A DNA stretch of 32,364 nt, taken from Bryobacterales bacterium. Its GTDB lineage: Bacteria > Acidobacteriota > Terriglobia > Bryobacterales > Bryobacteraceae. The stretch is from positions 307-32,670 of the forward strand of contig PMQB01000157.1 in NCBI GenBank assembly GCA_003169195.1, read 5' to 3'. A program made the position numbers and the translations under genes. Of this stretch, positions 1 to 8,458 are shown piece after piece; position 1 is the stretch's first letter, and the number at the start of each line of letters is the position of its first letter. The notes under the pieces are model-generated. The model saw only the letters and a program-made list of their open reading frames with translations. It was not told the DNA's origin and made no database searches.

Positions 1-645
1 ACCAAGAAGGCCGCGCCCAAGCCGCCGCCCATCCCGGCCGAATACAAAGTTAAATTTGAAACCACCAAAGGTGACATCGTCATTCAAGTCCATCACGATT
101 GGGCTCCTCTCGGCGCCGATCACTTCTACGAACTCGTCACCAAGGGCTATTACAACGACAATGCCTTCTTCCGCGCCGTCAAAGATTTCGTCGTGCAATT
201 CGGCATGCATGGCGACCCAAAGGTCACCGCCAAATGGAACGCTCTGCCCATTAAAGACGATCCTTCCAAGAAAATTCCCAACAAACCAGGCACCGTTGTG
301 TTTGCCCAAACCAGCATGCCCAATTCCCGTACCACGCACATCTTCATCAACCTCAGAGACAACTCCGAAGGTCTCGATGCTATGGGGTTCACTCCCTTTG
401 GAGAAGTCATCTCCGGCATGGATGTCGTCAACAATCTCTACACGGGTTACGGCGACGGCCCGCCCTCGGGCGGCGGCCCTGATCAGGAAGCCCTAGCCCA
501 CGGCGGCAATACGTATCTGAAAAAGGATTTTCCCCTTCTCGACTACATAAAGAAAGCCACTGTGATCGACCCACCGCCTCCCGCGCCCGTCGTTCACAAA
601 CCAGTAGCCACCGTCAAACGTACCGCCACCTCCACCAAAAAGTAG
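1..645 (+). CDS. Cyclophilin-type peptidyl-prolyl cis-trans isomerase (5' end outside window)
   Basis: Cyclophilins isomerise Xaa-Pro bonds during protein folding. The frame is open from base 1, so the start codon and N-terminus lie upstream. The visible part opens with a Lys/Pro-rich linker, then the fold begins at YKVKFETTKGDIVIQ. The catalytic-Arg strand appears as FFRAVKDFVVQFG, followed by GTVVFAQ, HIFINL and the closing FGEVISGMDVVNNLY. These are family landmarks in the right order, with substitutions usual in bacterial secreted members. A Pro-rich, Lys-ending tail (PPPPAPVVHKP and onward) follows the domain. Pro-rich flanks suggest an exported or envelope protein, but the signal region is not in view. 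Family assignment is firm; cellular location is inference. It converges on the thioredoxin-like gene, 38 bases away. Confidence 0.93.
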   Translation, partial: TKKAAPKPPPIPAEYKVKFETTKGDIVIQVHHDWAPLGADHFYELVTKGYYNDNAFFRAVKDFVVQFGMHGDPKVTAKWNALPIKDDPSKKIPNKPGTVVFAQTSMPNSRTTHIFINLRDNSEGLDAMGFTPFGEVISGMDVVNNLYTGYGDGPPSGGGPDQEALAHGGNTYLKKDFPLLDYIKKATVIDPPPPAPVVHKPVATVKRTATSTKK

Positions 646-664
646 GGCGGGCCTCCTGGCCTGC

Positions 665-684
665 GGCGGAGCTCCCGCTCCGCC
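665..684. repeat. 8-bp perfect hairpin between convergent genes
   Basis: GGCGGAGC (665-672) and GCTCCGCC (677-684) form a perfect inverted repeat with a TCCC loop. It sits in the 38-base gap between two convergent genes and its last base overlaps the stop codon of the minus-strand gene. There is no T-run on either side, so it is not a classical intrinsic terminator. It may act as a bidirectional transcript-end hairpin. Confidence 0.45.
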
Positions 685-1202
685 TACTTCTCCATATGAT
701 TCACCAACTCCAGCGGCCGCACCCCCGTGCGGTCGCCCGTCAACCATACCAGCCGCTCCTCTAACTCCTCCCGTCGAATCTCCCCCAACACCCGCGCCAC
801 AATCACGCCCTTCTCATCAACAAACGCAGTATCCGGCACCCCCTCTCCCATGTGCAGTAAATCGAGTTCATCTGACGACGCCCCCAGCCAAACCGCAAAT
901 CTCACACCATACTTCTCAACAAAATCCGCAATCTTACTCTTCCCCTTCTCCTCATCCACTGACACCGCAATAAACACCACGCCCTTCGCCGCCCACGTCT
1001 TCTCCGCCTCAACCATCATCGGCATCTCCTCCCGGCACGGCCCACACCAAGTCGCCCAAAAGTTCAACACCACCACCTTGCCCCGGTAATCACTCAGCCG
1101 AACCTTCTTGCCCTCCAGGTCTCTCAACCGAAGTTCCGCTGGCTTATCGGCCCGCACTAACCCCGCAAACAATAATCCAATCAAAATCAAAGCGCGACAC
1201 AT
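684..1202 (-). CDS. TlpA/ResA-like secreted thioredoxin-family protein
   Basis: Thiol-disulfide oxidoreductase of the TlpA/ResA/AhpC-TSA type, normally a periplasmic reductant in cytochrome c maturation or disulfide handling. The 172-residue product starts with a short signal-like segment (LILIGLLFAGLVRAD, residues 5-19). The thioredoxin strand and active site follow at VVVLNFWATWCGPC, with the redox pair C53/C56 and a cis-proline at GVP (P123). The start is ATG with AAGAG three bases upstream. Cys2 near the N-terminus is not a proper lipobox. The gene is divergent from the β-barrel gene, with a 138-base shared upstream region in which I see no convincing promoter. The specific substrate is unknown; two six-cysteine secreted proteins encoded nearby are possible clients, but that is speculation. 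Confidence 0.93.
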   Translation of the reverse strand: MCRALILIGLLFAGLVRADKPAELRLRDLEGKKVRLSDYRGKVVVLNFWATWCGPCREEMPMMVEAEKTWAAKGVVFIAVSVDEEKGKSKIADFVEKYGVRFAVWLGASSDELDLLHMGEGVPDTAFVDEKGVIVARVLGEIRREELEERLVWLTGDRTGVRPLELVNHMEK

Positions 1203-1340
1203 AGACTCTTATGTACCGCAGATCGTCCGCCAATCACCTCATCCAAAAGGCTGACGTAAAAACCAATCATCTATCCGATGACACTACTCAACAAAATCTA
1301 CTACCCTTACGAAGTCAGTAAGTCCAAGTAAGGAAACTCA

Positions 1341-2504
1341 ATGACATTCTTCAGGGTCTTTTCACAACTGTCCCCATACGCACGCCCCCGTTTGGGAGGT
1401 CTGCTCTTTATCCTCGGATCCACTTGTCTCCCATCTCTACTCTGCGTCTCCCACGCCTATGGCCAAGGCTGCATCGTCTCAAGGTCGAACGGAGAACAGG
1501 GAGGTCCCGAGAGTGAAGGCGGCTATCTCGCTCCCGGCGACTGGGAGTTCGGCATCGGTTACCGCCACCAGTTCTCCTATATTCACTTCGTAGGTGCCGT
1601 CGAACAGAATTACCGCACGCAGTTAGGTACTCAAGTCGAAAACAAGATCAATCTTGAGAACTTCACCGCCACTTATCAACTTTCTCACCGTTTCAGCATC
1701 ACCGCCGATATCCCACTTCTTACCGCCAGCCGCCACACCAATAACTCTCCCATCATCTACACCTCCGCCGGCATCGGGGACTCTTCCGTTCTGGCTCAAG
1801 GCTGGATCTGGGATCCCCGCGAAAAAACCTCCGGCAACGTGCAGCTTGGACTCGGTGTCCTGTTCCCCACTGGTAAAGACAACGTGCAAAACACCACCAG
1901 CGTAAATGGCGTTACCACAACAGCGCTCGTCGATTACTCCATCCAGCCTGGCCAAGGTGGTTGGGGCATTCCATGGTCATGGGTTGCCTACAAGAATTGG
2001 CGCTCCAGTCAGTTCTATTTCAACGGCAGCTACACCATGATGACCAAAGATCTCGGCGCCCGCCGCAGCAACACGAATAACCCGGTGACACTCACCCAAT
2101 TCAACGCCGTGACGGATCAGTATCTGATGGAAGGCGGCCTCGCTCATCCGCTCTCCAAAGTCCGCGGACTAACCGTCCTCTTCGGACCCCGCATGGAGGG
2201 CGTCCCCGCCAAGAATCTCCTCCCAGTCGGAGATAATCTCGGATTCCGCCGCCCCGGCTTCGCTGTCTCCGTCGAACCCGGAATCCAATATGCCCGCAAC
2301 GGCAACGTGCTGTCGATCACGATTGCCCGCGCCATCTATCGCGACCGTACCCGCAGCGTCCCCGACGTCCTCACCGGCGGCCACGGCGACGCTGCCTTCG
2401 CCAACTGGGTCTGGCTCGCCAACTACACCTTCCGCGTCCGCCACGTCGACAACTCCCATGCCGACCAAGCCCACGCCGCACCCACTCACAACGGAAACAT
2501 CTAA
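1341..2504 (+). CDS. Outer-membrane β-barrel protein of unknown substrate
   Basis: Predicted exported protein of 387 residues. A long basic/hydrophobic signal region ends near AYGQG (residues 39-43). The mature part has alternating aromatic strands typical of an outer-membrane barrel (WEFGIGYRHQFSYIHFVG, FYFNGSYTMM, WVWLANYTFRVRH) joined by polar Asn/Thr/Gly turns. It resembles the transporter/MetA-type barrels often annotated in phenol-degradation contexts, but no substrate can be read from the sequence. AAGGAA lies nine bases before ATG and supports this start. The C-terminus is a His/Ala/Asn tail rather than the usual terminal aromatic residue, so a soluble tail may follow the last strand. 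An intrinsic terminator follows directly, so this is probably a single-gene transcript. Confidence 0.78.
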   Translation: MTFFRVFSQLSPYARPRLGGLLFILGSTCLPSLLCVSHAYGQGCIVSRSNGEQGGPESEGGYLAPGDWEFGIGYRHQFSYIHFVGAVEQNYRTQLGTQVENKINLENFTATYQLSHRFSITADIPLLTASRHTNNSPIIYTSAGIGDSSVLAQGWIWDPREKTSGNVQLGLGVLFPTGKDNVQNTTSVNGVTTTALVDYSIQPGQGGWGIPWSWVAYKNWRSSQFYFNGSYTMMTKDLGARRSNTNNPVTLTQFNAVTDQYLMEGGLAHPLSKVRGLTVLFGPRMEGVPAKNLLPVGDNLGFRRPGFAVSVEPGIQYARNGNVLSITIARAIYRDRTRSVPDVLTGGHGDAAFANWVWLANYTFRVRHVDNSHADQAHAAPTHNGNI

Positions 2505-2510
2505 TCGGTG

Positions 2511-2536
2511 AGGCAGGCGCTGTCGCCTGCCTTTTC
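2511..2536 (+). terminator. Rho-independent terminator after the β-barrel gene
   Basis: AGGCAGGCG (2511-2519) and CGCCTGCCT (2524-2532) make a perfect 9-bp stem with a CTGT loop. The T-run TTTT spans 2532-2535. It begins seven bases after the stop codon. On the minus strand the hairpin lacks a T-run, so it acts mainly for the plus-strand gene. Confidence 0.85.
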
Positions 2537-2547
2537 ATTCTTATTCA

Positions 2548-3291
2548 TCAATGCCCCGCCGGTGGCATCTGATCCTTGATCTGTCCGGGTCCGCTGCCAC
2601 CCCCCATACGGCAATGCCAATCGCCAAAGGTGTCTTTATAACAGCTGCCCTGTGTCCCCGACAGTGGGTACTTGTAACAGTCATGGGTGTTCGCGAAAGC
2701 ATTCAGCATGGTGGATTGCACTCCACATTGATACCTCGTGTAACTGCCGCGAATATCATACACGGTCGACTTCGTGTCGATCGCCGTGTAACTTGAATCA
2801 AGGCTGTAGTTAAAAGGTCTGGCGCTTCCCACCTGAACCACTACATCGCTGGTGAGGTAGATAGTATCGCGAGAAAAAATGCCCTCATTGTCACACGCAA
2901 AATATTGTTTGGCTGTCGCGGCATTGATCGGAGCTTTCCGGTTCGTGCAAATGGCGGGTTCTCGCGTGCCAAATTTCCCGCCAATCTCCCCTTTAGGACG
3001 ATTATTGATGGCATTGGCCGTTTCTGTTGCTACTTTCAGTTCCTCTGCAGTCGGCTGGTAGTGCCGTAAGTAATTCGGGTCAGCGTTCACTGGCAGAGCC
3101 AACGGCCCCTGATTCACGTAGTAGCTCCCGGCGTTCAGCGGAGTAGCGATAGTGACTGTAAACCAGGTATACCCCATTTTCATCTGGGCCCAATCGCCAA
3201 CCTTAAAATCATCCACCGCCCATGCGGAAGCGTTCTGTATCAAGCCGGCCAGCAGCGCCACGGCTAATAGTCCACATCGGATTCGTTTCAT
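2548..3291 (-). CDS. Secreted six-cysteine protein of unknown function
   Basis: Not recognised as a known family. The frame also allows a GTG at 3300, but GAGGAG directly abuts that codon, while it lies eight bases before the ATG at 3291. I therefore choose 3291, giving 247 residues. Residues 1-23 are a clear signal peptide ending in ASA. The mature protein has exactly six cysteines (115, 133, 189, 205, 217, 227), consistent with three disulfides, many Tyr/Asn/Thr residues, and a Gly/Pro-rich tail. A β-rich periplasmic or extracellular domain is plausible. It converges on the β-barrel gene and shares the terminator gap. Existence of the gene is likely; its role is unknown. Confidence 0.75.
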   Translation of the reverse strand: MKRIRCGLLAVALLAGLIQNASAWAVDDFKVGDWAQMKMGYTWFTVTIATPLNAGSYYVNQGPLALPVNADPNYLRHYQPTAEELKVATETANAINNRPKGEIGGKFGTREPAICTNRKAPINAATAKQYFACDNEGIFSRDTIYLTSDVVVQVGSARPFNYSLDSSYTAIDTKSTVYDIRGSYTRYQCGVQSTMLNAFANTHDCYKYPLSGTQGSCYKDTFGDWHCRMGGGSGPGQIKDQMPPAGH

Positions 3292-3300
3292 TCGTTTCAC

Positions 3301-3821
3301 TCCTCGTAGCTATAAAGCGAAAAAGCCGCTCCGGAACCGTCACTTATTTTTCCCGAAAAGGGACAGACGACCTTACGTTTTCCATCCTCTTTCACTATCG
3401 ATCCGCCCATCACCTTGCAGCGCAGCACACCCGCCATTTGAAGAAGGGTTTGAAAGTGACGCTTCGCAAGAAGTCATAGCAAAGCAACTGCGGCAGCAAA
3501 ATCGATCTGCCATTGATCCTAATCCTCCGACGGTGACCGATTTTGAAAATAAAGTTTCTTCAATAGCCTCAACCACTTGCGCAAAATTGACACATTTGCC
3601 CCGAACGCCGGCATTCCAAAATCGTACTGAAAGGTAGGGTCACATGTTAACGAACAGCAACTGCCCAACTTGGCTTGCGGCAAAATCACAAATCATCGAT
3701 TCCGTGTTGCAAACAAAGGTGTTAGCGAATTCTGCTTCGTAAAAAACGCTGTTTCTTCGCCCTCGAAAAACGCGCCGTCACTACCCTCTTTTTCGCCCGC
3801 GCGCGATGATGAAAGCTGACG
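3301..3821. other. Long intergenic region, no convincing gene
   Basis: About 520 bases separate the minus-strand secreted protein gene and the plus-strand ABC exporter, so both upstream regions lie here. Short open frames exist on both strands, but none has a ribosome site plus protein-like composition. The only structured element is the REP-like motif at 3356-3383. I could not identify a -35/-10 pair with confidence for either flanking gene. Confidence 0.6.
3356..3383 (+). repeat. REP-like GGGACAGACGAC motif, copy 1 (degenerate)
   Basis: The core GGGACAGACGAC followed by a TTTTCC box is also present at 29483-29508 in the same orientation, 26 kb away. In this copy a CTTACG insertion lies between the core and TTTTCC, and I see no right-hand CTGTCCC arm, so it looks eroded. 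Short GGGACAG-type repeats in intergenic DNA are typical of REP elements mobilised by RAYT transposases; no such transposase is in the window, so that link is inference. Confidence 0.6.
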
Positions 3822-5630
3822 ATGGAAAAGCCAAAGCGATCTGAATCTTTAAAAACACTGCTGCCCGAAGTGATGGCGTTACTGAAGCCGCGGCGCGGGC
3901 TGCTCCTAATTGGTGCAGTGCTCATGCTGATCAATCGAGTCTGTGGTTTGGCACTCCCCTTCAGCACAAAATATCTGGTGAACGATGTCATGCTGAAGGG
4001 CGAGTTCAAACTGCTGCTGCCGATTGTCTTGACAGTAGTGGCGGCCACCATTATTCAAGGTGTGACCTCGTTTTCACTCACGCAACTGCTTTCGAAATCG
4101 GGCCAGCGTTTAATTTACGAAATGCGCATCAAGATTCAAGATCACATCGGCCGCCTTCCGGTGCGCTTCTACGATGCCAACAAGACGGGCACCCTCGTCT
4201 CGCGCATCATGAGCGACGTAGAAGGCGTCCGCAACCTCGTAGGTACAGGCTTGGTTGAGTTAGTCGGCGGCATTTTGACAGCAATCATTGCCACCGTGCT
4301 CTTGTTTCGCACCAGCGCGACCATGACGTCCATCGTACTCGTCGTCTTGTTGGCGTTCGGTGCTGTGCTGCAGCGCGCGTTCAAAACAGTCCGTCCAATT
4401 TTCCGGGAGCGCGGCAAGATCACTGCGGAAGTCACCGGGCGCTTAACCGAAACCTTGGGCGGCGTCCGCGTGATCAAGGGTTACCATGCCGAAGATCGCG
4501 AAGCCGGCATCTTTGCCAAAGGCGCGCAACGCCTGCTCGACAACGTGTTCCAAAGTTTGACAACAATTTCGCTGATGACCCTCGCGTCCACCGTCCTCAT
4601 GGGCTTGGTGGGCGCGGTCATCATGTACCTGGGCGCGCGCCAGATTGCCGCGCACAAAATGCAAGTGGGCGATTTCGTCATGTACACCGCGATGCTTGCG
4701 TTCATGGTGGCGCCGGTGGTGCAAGTGGTCAATATCGGCACGCAGATTTCAGAAGCGCTAGCTGGGCTCGAGCGCACTCGCCAGATTATGAGGGAGCGCC
4801 CGGAAGACGAAGATCCCAATCGTACCGTCCTGCTGCCGCTCATCAATGGACTTGTTCAGTTCGAGAATGTGCACTTCGCCTACGAAGAAAAGAAGCCGGT
4901 GCTGCACGGTATTTCGTTCGATTCTCGTCCCGGCACTGTGACCGCGTTAGTAGGTTCGTCGGGCTCGGGAAAATCTACCATTATCGGTTTGGTGTCGGCC
5001 TTTCACACTCCGACGAGCGGGCAAATTTTGGTGGATGGTTTTGATCTATCGAAAGTGCAACTCGCCAGTTATCGCACCCAGTTAGGTGTAGTGTTGCAGG
5101 AATCGTTTTTATTCGATGGTTCGATTCGAGAAAACGTTGGCTTCTCGCGGCCAGGCGCAACCGAAGAGCAAATTATGGAGGCGTGCCGCATTGCGCGCGT
5201 AGATGAGTTCGCGCTGAATTTTCCGGAGAAGTTCGACACCATTGTGGGTGAGCGCGGCGTCAAGTTGAGCGGTGGCCAACGGCAGCGCGTCTCCATCGCC
5301 CGCGCGATCCTCGCCGATCCGCGCATTCTGATTCTGGACGAAGCCACCTCCAGTCTCGATTCCGAATCGGAGGCTCTGATTCAGGAAGGCTTGTCGCACT
5401 TGATGCAAGGCCGTACGACCTTCGTCATCGCCCATAGGCTCTCCACCATTCGGCGCGCCGATCAGATCTTAGTCATCGAAGAGGGCCGGGTTTTAGAGCG
5501 CGGCAACCACCAAGAGCTGTATGCCAAACGCGGCCGTTACTACGACCTCTACACCCGCCAGCATGCCGTGGAAGCAAACTTGTTCTTGGCCCCGGGAGAA
5601 GGTGACAAGATTGAGGCAGTCGTGACTTAG
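3822..5630 (+). CDS. MsbA-like ABC exporter, fused permease and ATPase
   Basis: Half-size ABC exporter that should work as a homodimer in the inner membrane, moving lipids, peptides or drugs outward. The N-terminal half (about residues 20-320) is a six-helix type I exporter domain with the usual EMRIKIQDHIGRLP and FRERGKITAEVTGRLTE coupling segments. The nucleotide-binding domain follows: Walker A GSSGSGKST near residue 378, Q-loop VLQESFLF, signature LSGGQ near 481, Walker B ILILDEAT near 502, and the H-loop IAHRLST near 536. All catalytic motifs are intact. At 602 residues it has the normal length. The substrate cannot be deduced. No second half-transporter is adjacent. The ribosome site is weak. 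Its stop codon interlocks with that of the convergent channel gene. Confidence 0.95.
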   Translation: MEKPKRSESLKTLLPEVMALLKPRRGLLLIGAVLMLINRVCGLALPFSTKYLVNDVMLKGEFKLLLPIVLTVVAATIIQGVTSFSLTQLLSKSGQRLIYEMRIKIQDHIGRLPVRFYDANKTGTLVSRIMSDVEGVRNLVGTGLVELVGGILTAIIATVLLFRTSATMTSIVLVVLLAFGAVLQRAFKTVRPIFRERGKITAEVTGRLTETLGGVRVIKGYHAEDREAGIFAKGAQRLLDNVFQSLTTISLMTLASTVLMGLVGAVIMYLGARQIAAHKMQVGDFVMYTAMLAFMVAPVVQVVNIGTQISEALAGLERTRQIMRERPEDEDPNRTVLLPLINGLVQFENVHFAYEEKKPVLHGISFDSRPGTVTALVGSSGSGKSTIIGLVSAFHTPTSGQILVDGFDLSKVQLASYRTQLGVVLQESFLFDGSIRENVGFSRPGATEEQIMEACRIARVDEFALNFPEKFDTIVGERGVKLSGGQRQRVSIARAILADPRILILDEATSSLDSESEALIQEGLSHLMQGRTTFVIAHRLSTIRRADQILVIEEGRVLERGNHQELYAKRGRYYDLYTRQHAVEANLFLAPGEGDKIEAVVT

Positions 5631-6196
5631 GCTTCTTCGATCCTGCGGTCCGGCAAAAAGTAAAGGGACGGGATGAGGATGAAGATGAAGAACGAAGCTT
5701 TGATCGAGACAAAGGCCAGCGGCACGGAAGTGATGTATAGCAACAGAACGGAGACATCTTTCACGTGAAGTTGTTTGTGCGCGCGCGATAGCGTGGCGTC
5801 GGCTTTGTGCTGTTTCGCCACCACGAAGCGCAACAAAGCAAATGACGCGGACGTAATAGCGAGCAACAATCCATACACGGCTACCGAGAGCGGGGCCGCC
5901 TTGGTTTGGCCCATATAAGCTGTAGCGAACGGTATCAGCGAAAGCCAAAACAGTAAGTTGTTATTGCTCCATAAAACGGACGCATCCACACGGCGCACTA
6001 AGCCCAAGATGCTGCGGTGATTGATCCAAAAAATAGCGGTGACGGCGAAGCTGAGCAGGTAGTTCAGCATCGGTAGTTGCAGCTTCAGCAGTGCGGAGAA
6101 TTCGCCATTCTCGGGTGGCTTTATCTCCAACACCATGATGGTCACAATGACGGCGATTACGCCATCGCTAAACGCCTCTACGCGGCCAATGCCCAT
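5627..6196 (-). CDS. TMEM175-family (DUF1211) ion channel
   Basis: Small integral membrane protein of 189 residues. The N-terminus carries RVEAFSDG, the RxxxFSD signature of the TMEM175 family, whose bacterial members assemble as tetrameric cation (mostly potassium) channels. About six hydrophobic segments follow: one over the signature helix, then near residues 40-60, 78-95, 103-125, 147-160 and 162-180. It starts three bases after the stop of the FAH-family gene, so both are probably on one transcript. At its end it shares TTAG (5627-5630) with the ABC exporter gene, the two stop codons interlocking. Family identity is secure; selectivity is not visible. Confidence 0.93.
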   Translation of the reverse strand: MGIGRVEAFSDGVIAVIVTIMVLEIKPPENGEFSALLKLQLPMLNYLLSFAVTAIFWINHRSILGLVRRVDASVLWSNNNLLFWLSLIPFATAYMGQTKAAPLSVAVYGLLLAITSASFALLRFVVAKQHKADATLSRAHKQLHVKDVSVLLLYITSVPLAFVSIKASFFIFILIPSLYFLPDRRIEEA

Positions 6197-6199
6197 GAG

Positions 6200-7024
6200 T
6201 CAACCTACCTGATTGACGAGCGTACCAATAGGCGGGATCGTGATGCGGATTTCGTCGCCTGCCTGCAGAGTAAATGCGTCGGGCGGTACGATGCCGGTGC
6301 CGGTCAGAAGAAAACAACCGCTGGGAAAGCTGTTGCTGCGGTAAAGGTATTCGACCAGCGAGGCGGGATCGCGCTTGAGCGATTCCAGACTAGTGGCGCC
6401 GGCGAATTCAGACTTGCCGGCGCGCAGAATGTCGAGACGGATTTCGGTGGCTCTCGGCAACGGCGCAGGCGAAACGAAGATGCAAGGGCCGAGCGCGCAA
6501 CTACGGTCATAGACTTTCGCTTGCGGAAGGTACAGCGGATTTTCGCCTTCGATATCGCGCGAGCTCATGTCGTTGCCGATCGTGTAGCCGGTGATTTTGC
6601 CGCTCGGCGTGATGAGCAATGTGAGTTCGGGTTCCGGCACATTCCACTTGGAGTCGGCTCGAATAGCCACTTTGCGATTGGTGCCGACCACGCGATGCGG
6701 AGTCGCTTTCATGAACAGCTCAGGCCGCTCGGCAGAATAGACGCGATCGTAGAAATCGCCGCCGCCTGCCGACTTTGCTTCCTCCATGCGTGCGTCACGG
6801 CTGCGATAGTAAGTGACGCCGGCGGCCCAGACTTCCTGGCTGCCGATAGGCGCTTGGATTTCTGTGGTAACCGGCGCAACCGGAGTGAACTTGCCCAGCG
6901 ACGACGTTAGGAAATCGGCAAGGTCATCGCGGGAAACGAGAACGTCCCACGCAGTATCGTCTCCGCGATAGAACTGCGAACCTTGTTCCACGAAATAGGC
7001 AACGGCTGTTCGGTAAAGCTTCAT
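6200..7024 (-). CDS. Fumarylacetoacetate hydrolase-family enzyme
   Basis: FAH-fold enzyme, a metal-dependent hydrolase, decarboxylase or sugar-acid dehydratase acting on 2-oxo acids. With the ATG at 7024 it is 274 residues and begins MKLYRT, a normal start for the family; an in-frame GTG at 7045 adds seven residues. No good ribosome site precedes either codon. The metal ligands appear as E131 and E133 in VPEPELTL and D152 in [11 protein letters not shown], followed by a lysine in QAKVYD. The segment [14 protein letters not shown] recalls 2-keto-3-deoxy sugar-acid dehydratases (the KdaD/XylX branch), so a sugar-acid role is a reasonable guess. No other sugar pathway gene is adjacent. It lies between the AAA+ ATPase gene (27 bases upstream) and the channel gene (3 bases downstream). 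Confidence 0.93.
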   Translation of the reverse strand: MKLYRTAVAYFVEQGSQFYRGDDTAWDVLVSRDDLADFLTSSLGKFTPVAPVTTEIQAPIGSQEVWAAGVTYYRSRDARMEEAKSAGGGDFYDRVYSAERPELFMKATPHRVVGTNRKVAIRADSKWNVPEPELTLLITPSGKITGYTIGNDMSSRDIEGENPLYLPQAKVYDRSCALGPCIFVSPAPLPRATEIRLDILRAGKSEFAGATSLESLKRDPASLVEYLYRSNSFPSGCFLLTGTGIVPPDAFTLQAGDEIRITIPPIGTLVNQVG

Positions 7025-7051
7025 AGCAAATAAGAAGCTTCGCACACTGCG

Positions 7052-8404
7052 TTACGTGATGTCTGTGGTTTGCAGGAAGCAACCGTCGTAGGCCCGGTCG
7101 AGAAGGTCTTCGGTGATCTCAAAGGGAAGGTTGCGGAAGTGAATGTGATCGATGACTTGCGAGACGATGTCGCGCGGATGACAGCGGCGAAACGCTTTGC
7201 CTGTTCTGCTGTAGTAGCGTTCGATGAACTTGGCGATCAGGTGCGGCTGTGGATGAAGGTTTTGTGTGAGGCAGTAGCTGTGGAAGATGCTGTAGAACTC
7301 CTGTTCATCGGGACTACGCAACAGCATCTTGTACTGAATGCGCCGGAGGAACGCTTCGTCGCCCAATTCGGAAGGGTGGAGATTCGTGGAAAAGACGAGG
7401 AACGTTTCGAAAGGCACGGCCATTTTGCCGCCGTTCAGCATGGACAGATAATCGACCCGGCGATCCATGGGCACAATCCAACGGTTCAGGATGGCGGCCG
7501 GTGCGGACACTTGGCGGCCGAAGTCATCCACCAGGTAAATGCCGTTATTCGCTTTCAGTTGAAGCGGTGCTTCGTAAATGCCGGAGACCGAGTTGTAGCT
7601 GAGATCAAGCATAGAGACCTCCAGTTCACCGCCGCTTGTGATGAACGGACGCCGGCAGCGCACCCATCTTCCGTCCGACTCGCAATCCGGTTCGTGGCCT
7701 GCCAGATCGACAGGGTGGTGGCAAGTGGGATCGAACAGCTGAATGATTTTGCCCTGGTATTCGAGGGCGTAAGGCACATAAATATCGGTCGTTTGAATTC
7801 GTGACAAGGCTTCGGCAACGTAGGTTTTGCCGTTTCCGGGCTGTCCGTACAGCAGCAGTGACTTGCCGGAACTGATGGCCGGGCCAATCTGATCGAGCAT
7901 GGCGTCGTTCACAACCATGTGCGCATACGCTTTCGCCAAGCGTTCCGGTCTAAGCCAATTGGGAGGCATGCGCTGTGCCTTGACCGCGACTTCGTACTGA
8001 CTGACCGGGACGGGCGCCGGGCCCGTGTACTGGTTGTTATCGAGATAATCGCGAGCTACTTTGCGTCCGGAATCGGTTAGCGAGAGCAGAGACGAGATCG
8101 AACCCAGTCCGAGCGAACTCTTGACGTGGATGAGTTGCTGCATTCGGAACGATTCGAGCAGCGGTTGGATGAGACTAAATTTCAGACCCATGGCGTTGCT
8201 TAGATCGCCGGCCAGCATATCGCCACGGTAATAGAGGAGCTTAAAAATGAGCTGTTCGAGGAGCGATGACGAGTAGCCTAGGTCCGCGAGGCAGTGCGGG
8301 GGAGCGGGCGCAAAGCGTTCGCTATGCCGGGCTTTACCATGGCGGACGAGCTCTGCTTTGGGCTGGGGATCGAGCAATAGGGAGCCGTGGCCACGAGAAC
8401 TCAT
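7052..8404 (-). CDS. AAA+ ATPase with N-terminal winged-helix-like region, function unknown
   Basis: A 450-residue cytoplasmic ATPase. Residues about 45-125 look like a winged-helix fold (ALLYYRGDM-type helix, then SLLSLTDSGRKVARDYL). The AAA+ core has Walker A GQPGNGKT (187-194), Walker B YLVDD (290-294), sensor-1 FSTN (338-341) and a GDEAFLRR segment with candidate finger arginines (354/355). Between Walker A and B sits an insertion with C228, H229, H230, H237, C241 and C250, which could bind zinc. A helical lid follows to residue 450. The architecture suggests a MoxR-like remodelling or DNA-linked ATPase; the partner is unknown. No clear Shine-Dalgarno precedes the ATG. It sits between the NCS1 permease and FAH genes on the same strand. 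Confidence 0.85.
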   Translation of the reverse strand: MSSRGHGSLLLDPQPKAELVRHGKARHSERFAPAPPHCLADLGYSSSLLEQLIFKLLYYRGDMLAGDLSNAMGLKFSLIQPLLESFRMQQLIHVKSSLGLGSISSLLSLTDSGRKVARDYLDNNQYTGPAPVPVSQYEVAVKAQRMPPNWLRPERLAKAYAHMVVNDAMLDQIGPAISSGKSLLLYGQPGNGKTYVAEALSRIQTTDIYVPYALEYQGKIIQLFDPTCHHPVDLAGHEPDCESDGRWVRCRRPFITSGGELEVSMLDLSYNSVSGIYEAPLQLKANNGIYLVDDFGRQVSAPAAILNRWIVPMDRRVDYLSMLNGGKMAVPFETFLVFSTNLHPSELGDEAFLRRIQYKMLLRSPDEQEFYSIFHSYCLTQNLHPQPHLIAKFIERYYSRTGKAFRRCHPRDIVSQVIDHIHFRNLPFEITEDLLDRAYDGCFLQTTDIT

Positions 8405-8458
8405 ATGTCTACAGTGAGTTATCGACCAGGACTCCCTTTTTATTAATTTGCCGGCAGT

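Noticed and set aside
3152-3637. Plus-strand open frame in the 3.3-3.8 kb gap
   Set aside because: It runs through the start of the minus-strand secreted gene, is basic and low in protein-like pattern, and has no ribosome site.
6077-6910. 277-codon plus-strand frame across the FAH and TMEM175 genes
   Set aside because: It is Arg/Ala-rich, lacks any domain signature, and overlaps two well-supported minus-strand genes.
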